Assembly: GCF_005503625.1 (NCBI RefSeq) | Contig: NZ_SCMX01000025.1 | Coordinates: 22,804 to 86,803 of the forward strand | Origin: Cupriavidus sp. 2SB | GTDB taxonomy: Bacteria > Pseudomonadota > Gammaproteobacteria > Burkholderiales > Burkholderiaceae | Length of the DNA: 64,000 nucleotides | Direction: 5' to 3' | Shown here: positions 1-8,878 of the stretch, piece after piece | Layout of the letters: the number at the start of each line of letters is the position of its first letter | Numbering within the stretch: position 1 is the first letter of the stretch | The notes under the pieces: model-generated | Seen by the model: only the letters and a program-made list of their open reading frames with translations | What the model was told of the DNA's origin: nothing | The model's database searches: none | Program-made: the position numbers and the translations under genes

Positions 1-611
1 CGTGCTTCGATGCACGCCACGATGGCCGCATGCTCGTCGTGCTCGCACGGTGCATGGCCCGGCGGCTCGTACAGCCCCACGATCAGCGAGCAGCGCGAGA
101 CCAGTTCGGTCAGGTAGCGTTGCAGCACTGCGTTGCGGGCCAGCGCGGCAATGCGCAGGTGAAAGCCGCTGGCCAGCCGCGCCCACGACGGCTGATCGAA
201 GCGATGCATCGCATCGTGTTCGTCTGCAAGCTGGCGACGCAGTTCGCGCAGGTCATCCTCCGTCACGCGTTCCACCGCCAGTTCCACAAGCACACGCTCC
301 ATGGCGCGGCGCGCCTCGAAAATCTGGCTCGTTTCCTCGGGCGTGGGTTCGGCAATCACGGCGCCCTTGTTGGGACGCAGTGCGACGATGCCATCATGCG
401 CGAGCTTTTCCAGCACACGTCGCACCACGGCGCGGCCCACGCCGAACAGGCTGCATAGCTCGGGCTCGGGCAGCTTGGTGCCGGGCGTCAGCCGATGATT
501 GAGTACGCCATCGAAAATGGCCTGGTAGATGCGCGTGTCGGCGTCCGCAGGCTCGATGGCCTCGGGCGCTTCGGTAGCGGGGGCGGGCTTCCGTGCAGCT
601 TTGTTTGACAT
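1..611 (-). CDS. GntR family transcriptional regulator (FCD type), 3' end outside window
   Basis: Reading leftward from the ATG at 611, about 203 residues are visible and the frame stays open to the window edge. An N-terminal GntR winged helix is clear: an IYQAIFDGVL segment, then LPEPELCSLFGVGRAVVRRV and a wing ending GAVIAEP. The following helical part (EARRAMERVLVELAV) looks like the start of an FCD ligand-binding domain. The gene lies 31 bp behind the deacetylase-like gene on the same strand and probably shares its transcript. It is the obvious candidate to control the divergent transporter/gamma-glutamyltransferase operon. The ligand is unknown. Confidence 0.85.
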   Translation of the reverse strand, partial: MSNKAARKPAPATEAPEAIEPADADTRIYQAIFDGVLNHRLTPGTKLPEPELCSLFGVGRAVVRRVLEKLAHDGIVALRPNKGAVIAEPTPEETSQIFEARRAMERVLVELAVERVTEDDLRELRRQLADEHDAMHRFDQPSWARLASGFHLRIAALARNAVLQRYLTELVSRCSLIVGLYEPPGHAPCEHDEHAAIVACIEA

Positions 612-642
612 GACGTCGGTCAGGGAAACGATGGCCATGATG

Positions 643-1608
643 TTAGCGCGAAGCCGTTTTCGCAACCTGCTCCATCGCGTCGCAGATCGCGCCGGGCGTG
701 GTCATCCACACATCGCCATGCGAGCGCCGCGCGGCGATATGCGCCAGTGCGCGCCGCAGGTGGCGCAGCCGGTACGGCTGGCCCACGAGATACGGATGCA
801 GCGCAATGCCCATCACCAGCGGCTGGGGATGCTGCGGATGATTGGCCTGCTGCAGCATCTCGTCGAACTGGTCGATGATCATATCGGCAAACGCCGCGCC
901 GTCGAGCTGGCGACCGATGATCATCGGGATATCGTTCAGTTCCTGCGGATACGGGATCGACCAGATTGCGCCGCCGTCGCGCGTCTGCATCGGCACCGGG
1001 CGGTCATCGTGTGCCCAGTTCAGCGTGTAGCGGTAACCGGCTTCGGCCAGCAGATCCGGCGTGGCCATCGTCTCGGAGATCCATGGCGACAGCCAGCCCG
1101 TCGGGGCGCGACCGCTGTGCGACTGGATACGGTCGCGGCAATTTTCGATCAGTGCGCGCTCCCCTGCCTCATCGAATTCGCTCTGCCGATGCGCATTGGT
1201 ATGACCATGGCCGATCAGTTCGTCTCCACGTTCCAGACAGGCGTCGAGCAGTTCCGGGCAGTGATCGTAGAGCGCGGTGTTCAGGATCACGCCGGCAGGC
1301 ATCTCCAACTGATCGAACAACTCCAGGCAACGCCATGCGCCCACGCGATTGCCATACTCGCGCCAGCTGTAGTTCAGCACGTCAGGCTGCGGCGATACGG
1401 GGCCGAGGTTCGCACCCAACCCCTCGCCAAACGCGAAGTGCTCGATATTGAAGCCCAGATAGACGGCCAGCCGTGCGCCATTCGGCCAGCGGAAGTGATC
1501 GACATCGATGATGGGCCGATACGGAAAGCGGCCATGGTGGCGCAGCGGACCGAACGTGGGCGTCGCAGCCGCCTGCGCGGCAGCCAGCGGACTCGGATTG
1601 AGGGTCAT
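643..1608 (-). CDS. Polysaccharide deacetylase / PuuE-like allantoinase family protein
   Basis: A 321-residue protein of the NodB-fold deacetylase superfamily, closest in character to the metal-independent allantoinase PuuE branch: NIEHFAFGEG early in the chain, GHGHTNAHRQ in the middle, then GWLSPWISETM and a C-terminal GIALHPYLVGQPYR. The classical TFDDG metal motif of chitin deacetylases is not seen. The start at 1608 (MTLNPSPLAAAQ) is preceded by GAAAGG; a longer reading to 1695 lacks such a site. It is co-directional with the GntR gene and divergent from a branched-chain-type ABC operon that ends in a gamma-glutamyltransferase, so a role in breaking down an imported amide or ureide is plausible, but the substrate is inference. 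Confidence 0.75.
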   Translation of the reverse strand: MTLNPSPLAAAQAAATPTFGPLRHHGRFPYRPIIDVDHFRWPNGARLAVYLGFNIEHFAFGEGLGANLGPVSPQPDVLNYSWREYGNRVGAWRCLELFDQLEMPAGVILNTALYDHCPELLDACLERGDELIGHGHTNAHRQSEFDEAGERALIENCRDRIQSHSGRAPTGWLSPWISETMATPDLLAEAGYRYTLNWAHDDRPVPMQTRDGGAIWSIPYPQELNDIPMIIGRQLDGAAFADMIIDQFDEMLQQANHPQHPQPLVMGIALHPYLVGQPYRLRHLRRALAHIAARRSHGDVWMTTPGAICDAMEQVAKTASR

Positions 1609-1846
1609 GAACGTTGCCTTTCTTCTGGTTGGTGCATCCGCCGGGTCCGTACGCACCGCCTTCGTGCGTGGCGCCCCGTTTGTGATCGTATGCACTGATC
1701 GATACCAATCGTTCGCAAATTGCGGGCCAGATCGTCAACGCTTGGGAATCCGTTATGTCGCGGACCTTGGGGTGGATTTGTCAACGCCGTGGCATGGCTC
1801 TTGCAAGCCCACCCGGCGAATCCCATCCAACCCCCGGAGATCTGCC

Positions 1847-3019
1847 ATGTTTCGTCCCCAACGCCGCGCACTGCTCGCCACCGCTGCCGCCCTTGCGATG
1901 ACCACGCTGCCGGCGCTCGCCGCCGACACCATCAAGATCGGCCTGATCACAGCGCTGTCCGGCCAGTCTGCACGGGCGGGCGAATCGCTGACGCGCGGTA
2001 TCACCATCGCCATCGACGAGATCAACGCCCGTGGCGGCCTGCTGGGCGGCCGCAAGCTGGAACTGGTGCGCCGCGACGACGAAGGCAACCCGGCCAAGGG
2101 TGTGCTGGCTGCGCGCGAACTGATCTACAAGGAGAAGGTGGCGGTGCTGTTCGGCGGTCTCGATACGCCGGTCTCGCTGGCCATCGTGCCGATCGCCAAC
2201 CAGGAGAAGGTGCCGTTCATGGGCCCGTGGGCCGCTGGCACGCCGATCACGCATAACGGCGCGAATCCGAACTTTGCCTTCCGTGTCTCGGCAGTGGACG
2301 AAGTGGTGGACAAGGCCATGGTGCAGTACGCGCAGAAGACTTTCAGCGCCACCAAGGTCGGCCTGATCCTCGTGAACAACCCGTGGGGTGAATCGAACGA
2401 GAAAGGCATCGTCGCCGCGATGGCCGCCAAGGGCGGCAAGCCGGTGGGCATCGAGAAATTCGAAGGCACCGATGTAGACGTGGTGCCGCAACTGGGCCGC
2501 CTGAAGGCTGCCGGTGCCGATGTGCTGCTGATGGTCGGCAACGTGGGGCCGTCGGCACAGGTCGTGAAATCGCTCGATCGCATGGGCTGGAAGGTGCCGG
2601 TGGTTTCGCACTGGGGCCCCGCAGGCGGCCGTTTCACCGAACTGGCGGGACCGAACGCGAAGAACGTTCACTTCGTGCAAACGTACAGCTTCTTCGGCGC
2701 GCAGACCCCGGTCAGCAATCGCGTGGTCACCGACCTCAAGGCCAAGTACAGCGACATCAAGGGTCCGGACGACATCACCCCGGCCGTGGGTGTGGCCAAT
2801 GCGTACGACGCCACGCAACTCGCCGCGCTTGCTATCGCCAAGGCCGGCAGCACCAAGGGCGACGCGATCCGCGAAGGCTTCTACAAGATCGACCGCTACG
2901 AAGGTCTGATCAAGACCTACGTGAAGCCGTTCTCGCCGCAACAGCATGACGCGCTGGGCGAGAACGACTACGTCTGGGCGCAGTTCATCGACAACCGGAT
3001 CGTGCCGGTGAAGAAGTAA
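1847..3019 (+). CDS. Branched-chain amino acid-type ABC transporter substrate-binding protein (LivK family)
   Basis: A 390-residue periplasmic binding protein. The first 25 residues form a signal peptide (RRALLATAAALAMTTLPALA, then ADTIKIGLI). The mature part has the peripla_BP_6 pattern: GLITALSGQSA, AIDEINARGG, KLELVRRDDEGNP and a GGLDTPVSLAI segment. A GGAG ribosome site lies before the ATG at 1847. It is the first gene of a transporter operon and is separated from the permease gene by a paired-hairpin repeat. The family carries branched-chain amino acids, amides, urea and aromatic compounds; the sequence alone does not fix the ligand. Confidence 0.9.
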   Translation: MFRPQRRALLATAAALAMTTLPALAADTIKIGLITALSGQSARAGESLTRGITIAIDEINARGGLLGGRKLELVRRDDEGNPAKGVLAARELIYKEKVAVLFGGLDTPVSLAIVPIANQEKVPFMGPWAAGTPITHNGANPNFAFRVSAVDEVVDKAMVQYAQKTFSATKVGLILVNNPWGESNEKGIVAAMAAKGGKPVGIEKFEGTDVDVVPQLGRLKAAGADVLLMVGNVGPSAQVVKSLDRMGWKVPVVSHWGPAGGRFTELAGPNAKNVHFVQTYSFFGAQTPVSNRVVTDLKAKYSDIKGPDDITPAVGVANAYDATQLAALAIAKAGSTKGDAIREGFYKIDRYEGLIKTYVKPFSPQQHDALGENDYVWAQFIDNRIVPVKK

Positions 3020-3046
3020 CGCGCTAGTTGCCTACCGCTTGTCTTG

Positions 3047-3172
3047 CTCCCCTCTCCCGCGTCGCGGGAGAGGGGTTGGGGGTGAGGGCCGGAGGCTCTG
3101 CTTGCCCACCGTATCGCATATTTCACCGCTGGCCCTCTCCCCCGCCCCTCTCCCGCTTGCGGGAGAGGGGAG
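3047..3172. repeat. Paired-hairpin intergenic repeat, copy 1
   Basis: Two GC-rich hairpins: the left one pairs CTCCCCTCTCCCGC with GCGGGAGAGGGG, the right one CCCCTCTCCCGC with GCGGGAGAGGGGAG, separated by about 75 bp containing TTGGGGGTGAGGGC and a TCTGCTTGCC core. The same unit recurs at 25951, 38258 (inverted) and 55276. It sits inside the transporter operon, between the binding-protein and permease genes, where it could act as an mRNA stabiliser or partial terminator. The tail after the element (GAAAGAAGAAAG) leads directly into the livH ribosome site. Confidence 0.85.
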
Positions 3173-3206
3173 AACACCCCGAAAGAAGAAAGAAAAAGGA
3201 CTCACC

Positions 3207-4085
3207 ATGTTATGGATATCCGCCCTGATCAGCGGGCTTGGCCTGGGCAGCATGTACGGGCTGATGGCGCTGGGATTTCACATCACCTACGCGGTATCGG
3301 CCACGGTCAATTTCGCGCAGGGCAGCTCGATGATGCTGGGCGCCGTGCTCACCTACACGTTCGCGCAGACGCTGGGCTGGCCGATGCCGCTGGCTATCCT
3401 GCTGGCGCTCGCGTTGTGCGCGCTCTACGGCCTTGCCGTCGAATTCCTCGCAGTGCGTCCGTTTGCAAGCCGTGGCTCCAACGCGTGGCTGATGGCAACC
3501 GTAGCACTGGGCATCGTGCTCGATAACGTGGTGATGCTGTGGTTCGGCACGGAGCCGCGCAGCCTGCCCTCCCCGCTTGCCACGCAGTCGGTGCAACTCG
3601 GCAGCACGGGCGTGGGCGTCTATCCGCTGCAACTCGTGATTCCGGTGGTAGGACTCGCGCTGGCCGCCGTCCTCCACTACGTGCTGCGCAAATCGCGATG
3701 GGGCGTGGCGATGCTTGCCGTGGTGCAGAACCGCGATGCGGCGCGCCTGATGGGGATTCCCATCCGACGCACCATCGCTGGCGCATTCGCGCTCTCCACG
3801 CTGCTGGCAGGCATTGCCGGCGTGCTGATCGCGCCGCTGTTCAATGTGCAGGCCGACATGGGCACGGTCTTCGGTCTCAAGGCGTTTGCCGTAGCGATTC
3901 TCGGCGGACTGTCGAGCGCATGGGGCGTGATGGTGGCCGGCCTGATCTTTGGTTTGGTCGAGGCGATGATCACCGCATCGCTGGGTTCCAGCTACACCCA
4001 GATCATCACGTTCGCGCTGGTGATCGCCATTCTGGCCCTGCGGCCCGATGGTCTGTTCGGACGCGCGGAGGTGCGCAAGGTATGA
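3207..4085 (+). CDS. livH: Branched-chain amino acid-type ABC transporter permease (LivH family)
   Basis: A 292-residue inner-membrane permease with about eight hydrophobic segments. LivH hallmarks are visible: GLGSMYGLMALGF at the N terminus, VNFAQGSSMMLGA, and the EAA-like loop GIPIRRTIAGAFALS followed by LAGIAGVLIAP and AILGGLSSAWG. The start at 3207 follows an AAGGA site at the end of the repeat element. Its stop codon overlaps the start of the downstream fusion gene (ATGA), so the two are translationally coupled. It pairs with the LivM-like domain of that fusion to form the membrane channel. Confidence 0.92.
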   Translation: MLWISALISGLGLGSMYGLMALGFHITYAVSATVNFAQGSSMMLGAVLTYTFAQTLGWPMPLAILLALALCALYGLAVEFLAVRPFASRGSNAWLMATVALGIVLDNVVMLWFGTEPRSLPSPLATQSVQLGSTGVGVYPLQLVIPVVGLALAAVLHYVLRKSRWGVAMLAVVQNRDAARLMGIPIRRTIAGAFALSTLLAGIAGVLIAPLFNVQADMGTVFGLKAFAVAILGGLSSAWGVMVAGLIFGLVEAMITASLGSSYTQIITFALVIAILALRPDGLFGRAEVRKV

Positions 4086-6670
4086 GCAAGACAATGACTT
4101 CCCCGGTGCCAACCGCACCCGCTACCCAGGCACCGCGTGCCGCTGCCCCCGTGCTTGGTCTGGGCACGCCGCTGCAGATCTCGGCAATGATCGCCGTGCT
4201 GGTGGCATCGGCCGCACTCACGCTAACGCTCAACGGCTACTTTGTGTTCGTGATTGCTGGCGTTGCAATGCTGGCGATCTGCGGCGTCGGACTGAATCTG
4301 CTGCTCGGCCTGACCGGGCAGGTATCGTTCGGCCATGTCGGTTTCTATGCCATCGGCGCCTATACGGTGGCGATCCTGACCGGACAGGCCGGCTGGAGTT
4401 TCTGGGCCGCATGGCCGGTGGGCATGCTGATCGCCGCCGCACTCGGCGCATTGCTGGCGCTGCCTGCGCTACGTGTCAAGGGGCCGGGTCTGGCGATGGT
4501 GACCATCGCCTTCGGCTTTATCGTCGAACACGGTGCGGTGGAATGGCGTGCCCTGACCGGCGGCCAGAATGGCCTGATGGGTATCGCGCAGCCTTCGCTG
4601 CCTGGTGTCGAAGGTGGCGAGCGCGCGCTGGCGCTGATCGCCATCGCCGTGCTCGGTGTGGCGCTGGCGGCTTACGCTCGCATTTCGCGCGGTAGCTGGG
4701 GTGCCGCGATGCGTGCAGTACGCGACAGCGAAGCCGCCGCTGCATCGATCGGCGTGAATCCACTGGTGGTCAAGACCGTAGGCTTCGCATTCTCGGCAGC
4801 ACTGGCCGGTCTGGCAGGTGGACTCTTCGCGCCGCTGCAGGGCATGGTCACGCCGGGCATGTTCTCGTTCCTGCAGTCGATCCTGTTCGTGCTCGTGGTG
4901 ATGATTGGTGGCGCGGGCACGGTGGCTGGCCCGGTGGCAGGCGCGATCATCGTCGGCCTGTTGCCCGAGATCCTGTCGAGCCTGGAAAACCTGCGCCTGC
5001 TGTGCTTCGGCGTACTGCTGCTGGTGGTGTTGTGGGTTGCACCGACCGGTCTCGTTGGTGTCGCAACATCCGCGTTCCGCCGCCTGCATCCCAAGGCCGC
5101 AGCCCAGCACGACGCCGTGACCGGTGCCACGCTGCCCGCGCGCGCACCAGAGGCGCGGCGAGGACTTTCCGCGCTCGGTCTGTCGATGGTGTTCGGCGGC
5201 GTGCGTGCCGTGGACAACCTTTCGTTCGATCTTCCTCCTGGACAGGTGACGAGCCTGATCGGCCCCAACGGTGCGGGCAAGTCCACCGTCCTGAACATGC
5301 TGTCGGGCTACTACCGTCCGCGCGCGGGGGGTCGCAAGCTCGGCAGCGACACCCTGCCCGCTCGTGGCGCGTGCCACAGCGCGCGGCAAGGCATCTCTCG
5401 CACCTACCAGACTACGCAACTGTTCGCGGGCATGAGTGCGCTGGATAACGTGGCGATTGCGCTGTCGCGCGGCAAGCTCGGGACGTTCCTCGGCATTGCC
5501 GGTTTCACCGCACCGTCCGTACGCGACGAAGCCCGCGCACTGCTGGCCGCCTGCGGCTACATGGGCAACCCCGACACGAGCGCAGCGGACCTCGCGCACG
5601 TGGATCGCCGACTCGTGGAAATCGCACGCGCACTGGCAACGCGGCCTGCTGTATTGCTGCTCGACGAACCGGCTGCCGGCCTCTCGCGCGAAGACAAGGC
5701 CACGCTCGGCCGTCTGCTGCGCAAGATTGCGGACAGCGGCGTGGCCGTGGGTCTGGTCGAACACGATATGTCGCTGGTCATGGACGTGTCGGACAGCATC
5801 GTCGTGATCGACGCAGGCCAGCATCTGGCTGCGGGCACGCCCGATGCCGTGCGCGAGGACCCCGCCGTGCGCCGCGCGTATCTCGGCGATGCGGCAGCGG
5901 TACCTACGCGTCATCGTGCGGCATCGAAGAACGCTGCGCAGTTGCCCGAAGTCATCGGCGTCAGCCGCCTGCGTGCCGGCTATGGCGCGGCCCCCGTGCT
6001 GCACGATGTGGATCTGCAGGTGCGCGAGGGCGAGATGGTGGCGCTCCTCGGCGCCAATGGTGCAGGCAAATCCACGTTGATGCGTGCGATGGCCGGCCTG
6101 CATCGCCCTGTGCAAGGCGGCATCACATTCGACGGCACCGACCTGGCCCGACTCGATGCCGCACGCATCGTCGAAATGGGTGTGGTGCTGGTGCCCGAAG
6201 GCCGGCAGGTCTTCCCTGAACTGTCAGTGCTCGACAACCTGAAACTCGGCGCCTTCCCCTCGGGCCGCATCGCGCGCTCAGAGATGCTGCAGCGGGTTGA
6301 ATTGATGTTCACGCGCTTCCCGCGCCTGCGCGAGCGGCAGCATCAACGCGCCGGGCTGCTGTCCGGCGGGGAGCAGCAGATGCTGGCCGTGGCACGTGGT
6401 CTGATGTCGAAGCCGACCGTGGTGCTGCTCGACGAGCCATCGCTGGGCCTCGCGCCGAAGGTTATCGACGAACTGTTCGCCTCGCTCGACAAGCTGCGCG
6501 AAGCCTCGATCACGATTCTGCTGGTAGACCAGATGGCGGCACTTGCGCTGTCTCTGGCAGACCGCGCCTACGTGCTCGAAGAAGGCCGCGTGGTGGCGAG
6601 CGGCGATGCGCAGACGCTGGCGCGCGATCCCGCACTGGTGCAGGCTTACCTCGGCGGACAACACGCATGA
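4082..6670 (+). CDS. LivM-LivG-LivF triple fusion: ABC permease with two ATPase domains
   Basis: An 862-residue single chain that joins three normally separate subunits. Residues about 30-345 are a LivM-like permease (GLNLLLGLTGQVSFGHVGFYAIGAY, LRVKGPGLAMVTIAFG). Residues about 360-600 are a LivG-like ATPase with Walker A GPNGAGKST, Walker B VLLLDEPAAGL and H-loop LVEHDMSLVM. Residues about 620-862 are a LivF-like ATPase with Walker A GANGAGKST, LVPEGRQVFPELSVLDNL, signature LLSGGEQQ and VVLLDEPSLGLAP. The ABC signature of the first ATPase is not LSGGQ-like but reads LAHVDRRLVEIARAL, so one catalytic site may be degenerate. The gene overlaps livH and the downstream gamma-glutamyltransferase gene by 4 bp each, which argues for a real single ORF rather than an assembly error. 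Confidence 0.92.
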   Translation: MSKTMTSPVPTAPATQAPRAAAPVLGLGTPLQISAMIAVLVASAALTLTLNGYFVFVIAGVAMLAICGVGLNLLLGLTGQVSFGHVGFYAIGAYTVAILTGQAGWSFWAAWPVGMLIAAALGALLALPALRVKGPGLAMVTIAFGFIVEHGAVEWRALTGGQNGLMGIAQPSLPGVEGGERALALIAIAVLGVALAAYARISRGSWGAAMRAVRDSEAAAASIGVNPLVVKTVGFAFSAALAGLAGGLFAPLQGMVTPGMFSFLQSILFVLVVMIGGAGTVAGPVAGAIIVGLLPEILSSLENLRLLCFGVLLLVVLWVAPTGLVGVATSAFRRLHPKAAAQHDAVTGATLPARAPEARRGLSALGLSMVFGGVRAVDNLSFDLPPGQVTSLIGPNGAGKSTVLNMLSGYYRPRAGGRKLGSDTLPARGACHSARQGISRTYQTTQLFAGMSALDNVAIALSRGKLGTFLGIAGFTAPSVRDEARALLAACGYMGNPDTSAADLAHVDRRLVEIARALATRPAVLLLDEPAAGLSREDKATLGRLLRKIADSGVAVGLVEHDMSLVMDVSDSIVVIDAGQHLAAGTPDAVREDPAVRRAYLGDAAAVPTRHRAASKNAAQLPEVIGVSRLRAGYGAAPVLHDVDLQVREGEMVALLGANGAGKSTLMRAMAGLHRPVQGGITFDGTDLARLDAARIVEMGVVLVPEGRQVFPELSVLDNLKLGAFPSGRIARSEMLQRVELMFTRFPRLRERQHQRAGLLSGGEQQMLAVARGLMSKPTVVLLDEPSLGLAPKVIDELFASLDKLREASITILLVDQMAALALSLADRAYVLEEGRVVASGDAQTLARDPALVQAYLGGQHA

Positions 6671-8247
6671 GCCGGCTCGCCACTTCCCGCGCGGGCATGG
6701 TCACCAGCCCGCATGCACTGGCCAGCGAGGCGGGGCTGGAAGTCCTGCACGCGGGTGGCAATGCCATCGAGGCCGTCATCGCCATCGGCGCAACGCTGGC
6801 CGTGACTTACCCGCACTTCACGGGATTGGGCGGCGATGCGTTCTTCATCGTCAGCGATGGCGCGGGCAACGTGCGCACGTTGTCCGGCATAGGGCAGGCC
6901 GCCGGCACGCTGCCGGACTACGGCGATGCGATTCCCACGCGCGGCGCCGCGTCCGCCCTCACCACCGCTGCCACGGTCGATACCTGGGACCGCGCGTTCG
7001 CCATCAGCCGCGGCCAGTGGGGCGGCACCCAGAATTGGAGCAGTTTGTTCCAGCGCGCCATCACGCTGGCGCATGAAGGATTCGAGGTCACGCCGTCGCA
7101 GCGCTTCTGGCAAGCCTTCCGCAAGGACGAAGTTGGTAGCTGGCCCGGCTTCTCGAGCACGTTCATGCCCGATGGCAGGCTGCCCGAAGCCGGCGATTGG
7201 CTGCGCCAACCCGCACTGGCCCGCAGTCTGGAGCGCATTGCCACGCATGGCGCGCGCGAATTCTACGAAGGCGAACTGGCCGAGCGTATCGTCGCTGGTC
7301 TGCGCGAAGCGGGTTCTCCGTTGTCGATGCAGGATCTGGCCCGCACTGCCGCGCGCGATGAAGCGCCGCTGCGCGTGCCATATCGCGGCGGCGAGCTACT
7401 GAGCCTGCCGCCGCCCACGCAAGGTGTGACCACGCTGCAGATCATGGGCATCCTGGAGCGGTTCGACATCGGGAGCCTGGAGGAAGGCAGCGCGGACTAC
7501 TACCACGTGCTCGTGGAGGCCGTGAAACAGGCGTTCATCGAACGCAACCGCTACGTGGCGGACCCCGAGTTCCATGCCGTGCCGACGGACGAGATGCTGT
7601 CGCCGACGCGCCTTTCCGCACTGGCCGCGCATATCGATATGACGCACGCATTGCCGTGGCCACACGTCTACCAGCATGGCGACACCGTGTATCTGGCGGC
7701 AGTGGATAGCGAAGGCCGCTGCGCGAGCGTGCTGCAGACCGTGTATTTCGACTGGGGCAGCGGCGTGGTGGCAGGCGATACCGGCATCCTGTGGCACAAC
7801 CGGGGCGCAGCGTTCAACACGGACCCACGGCATCCCAATTGCATCGCAGCAGGAAAGCGTCCGTTTCATACGTTGAACCCGGGCATGTACCTGCGCGGCG
7901 GCAAGCCGCGATTGCTCTATGGCACACAGGGTGCGGATGGTCAGCCGCAGACGCTTGCGGCGGTGCTGACCCGAATGATCGACCACGGCATGGACCCGCT
8001 CACCGCGCTGTCGCGGCCACGTTTTCTGCTCGGCCGCACATTCTCCGATACGCGCGACAGCCTCAAGATCGAGGCCGATGCCGGCGACGATGTGATCGCT
8101 GCGCTGGCCGCGCGCGGGCACGAGGTCAGCGTCATCCCCGCGCAAAGCCCGCTGGCAGGCCATCCCGGTGCCATCGCGTTGTACGACGACGGACACCGTG
8201 CAGGCGCCCACGACCCGCGCAGCGACGGCATCGCCATGAGCGCGTGA
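6667..8247 (+). CDS. Gamma-glutamyltransferase family protein
   Basis: A 526-residue Ntn-hydrolase of the gamma-glutamyltranspeptidase family. N-terminal family motifs are GMVTSPHALASEAGLEVL and GGNAIEAVIAIGATLAV, then FTGLGGDAFF. The expected autoprocessing nucleophile is Thr340 in HGDTVYLAAVD, followed by the small-subunit motifs FDWGSGVVAGDTG and RPFHTLNPGM. The start overlaps the previous stop (ATGA). No signal peptide is evident, so it probably works in the cytoplasm, unlike classical periplasmic GGT. With the coupled transporter, it probably hydrolyses an imported gamma-glutamyl compound or related amide. Acylase activity is an alternative for this family. Confidence 0.9.
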   Translation: MSRLATSRAGMVTSPHALASEAGLEVLHAGGNAIEAVIAIGATLAVTYPHFTGLGGDAFFIVSDGAGNVRTLSGIGQAAGTLPDYGDAIPTRGAASALTTAATVDTWDRAFAISRGQWGGTQNWSSLFQRAITLAHEGFEVTPSQRFWQAFRKDEVGSWPGFSSTFMPDGRLPEAGDWLRQPALARSLERIATHGAREFYEGELAERIVAGLREAGSPLSMQDLARTAARDEAPLRVPYRGGELLSLPPPTQGVTTLQIMGILERFDIGSLEEGSADYYHVLVEAVKQAFIERNRYVADPEFHAVPTDEMLSPTRLSALAAHIDMTHALPWPHVYQHGDTVYLAAVDSEGRCASVLQTVYFDWGSGVVAGDTGILWHNRGAAFNTDPRHPNCIAAGKRPFHTLNPGMYLRGGKPRLLYGTQGADGQPQTLAAVLTRMIDHGMDPLTALSRPRFLLGRTFSDTRDSLKIEADAGDDVIAALAARGHEVSVIPAQSPLAGHPGAIALYDDGHRAGAHDPRSDGIAMSA

Positions 8248-8559
8248 GGGGCTTGCATCATCAGATGACAATCCTGTTGCATCATGCAGGCAAGGCGAAG
8301 CCTGCATGACGAGGGGATGACAACCCTGCGTTGTGTAGCGGTTTTGTATCGGTCCGGAACCGATGCCGGGGCGCCCCGTCCAATGCAATGACTGTCGACT
8401 GCGGATCACGATGCAATGCAGCGTGCAAGCTGCAGCGCGATAGTCCAGAATCTCGACGGAGAGGCGCCCCCCAGCATCGGCACATCGCCGATGAAGTACC
8501 GCTGAGAAGCGCGTCCCTATGTCCCCAGCAACCGCTCCCCTCTCGCCAAGGAGAACACC
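8248..8559. other. Intergenic region with one hairpin
   Basis: The only clear structure is a perfect 9-bp inverted repeat, CATGCAGGC (8284-8292) and GCCTGCATG (8301-8309), shortly after the gamma-glutamyltransferase stop. It lacks a U-run, so it may be a transcript end or a stabilising hairpin. The rest of the gap shows no convincing gene or binding site. Confidence 0.4.
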
Positions 8560-8781
8560 GTGCTGAGCCCACATGAACTTGCCACGCTGATGCTGATCGG
8601 CAATGGCCCCCAAACGCGTAACGACACCACTGCCGCATCGCGTGAAATCGATCCCGTCGATCTCGACGCCCTGATCAACCACGAACTGGTGGTCCTGCAA
8701 TCCGAACAGGGCAAACGCCCTTGCCCGCAGATCACCGCGCACGGCCGCTCGATGCTGGCCGCCGTGGGTCGAATGGGCTGA
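8560..8781 (+). CDS. Small hypothetical protein with GTG start
   Basis: A 73-residue reading frame starting with GTG at 8560, six bases after a strong AAGGAG site, which supports translation. The chain (LSPHELATLMLIG, DALINHELVVLQ, CPQITAHGRSMLAAV) resembles a compact winged-helix-like fold, with a loop before the last helix, but no DNA-binding family is recognised. It has no signal peptide or membrane segment. It stands alone between two transporter genes. The function is unknown. Confidence 0.55.
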   Translation: MLSPHELATLMLIGNGPQTRNDTTAASREIDPVDLDALINHELVVLQSEQGKRPCPQITAHGRSMLAAVGRMG

Positions 8782-8878
8782 CGGCGTATCAGTGGTTCAC
8801 CGACAGGCAAGTGCCCTGCCTGTGCTTATCATCCCGTGAATACGGCGCTGCGTATCGCCCAGCGCCGCATTCACACTC

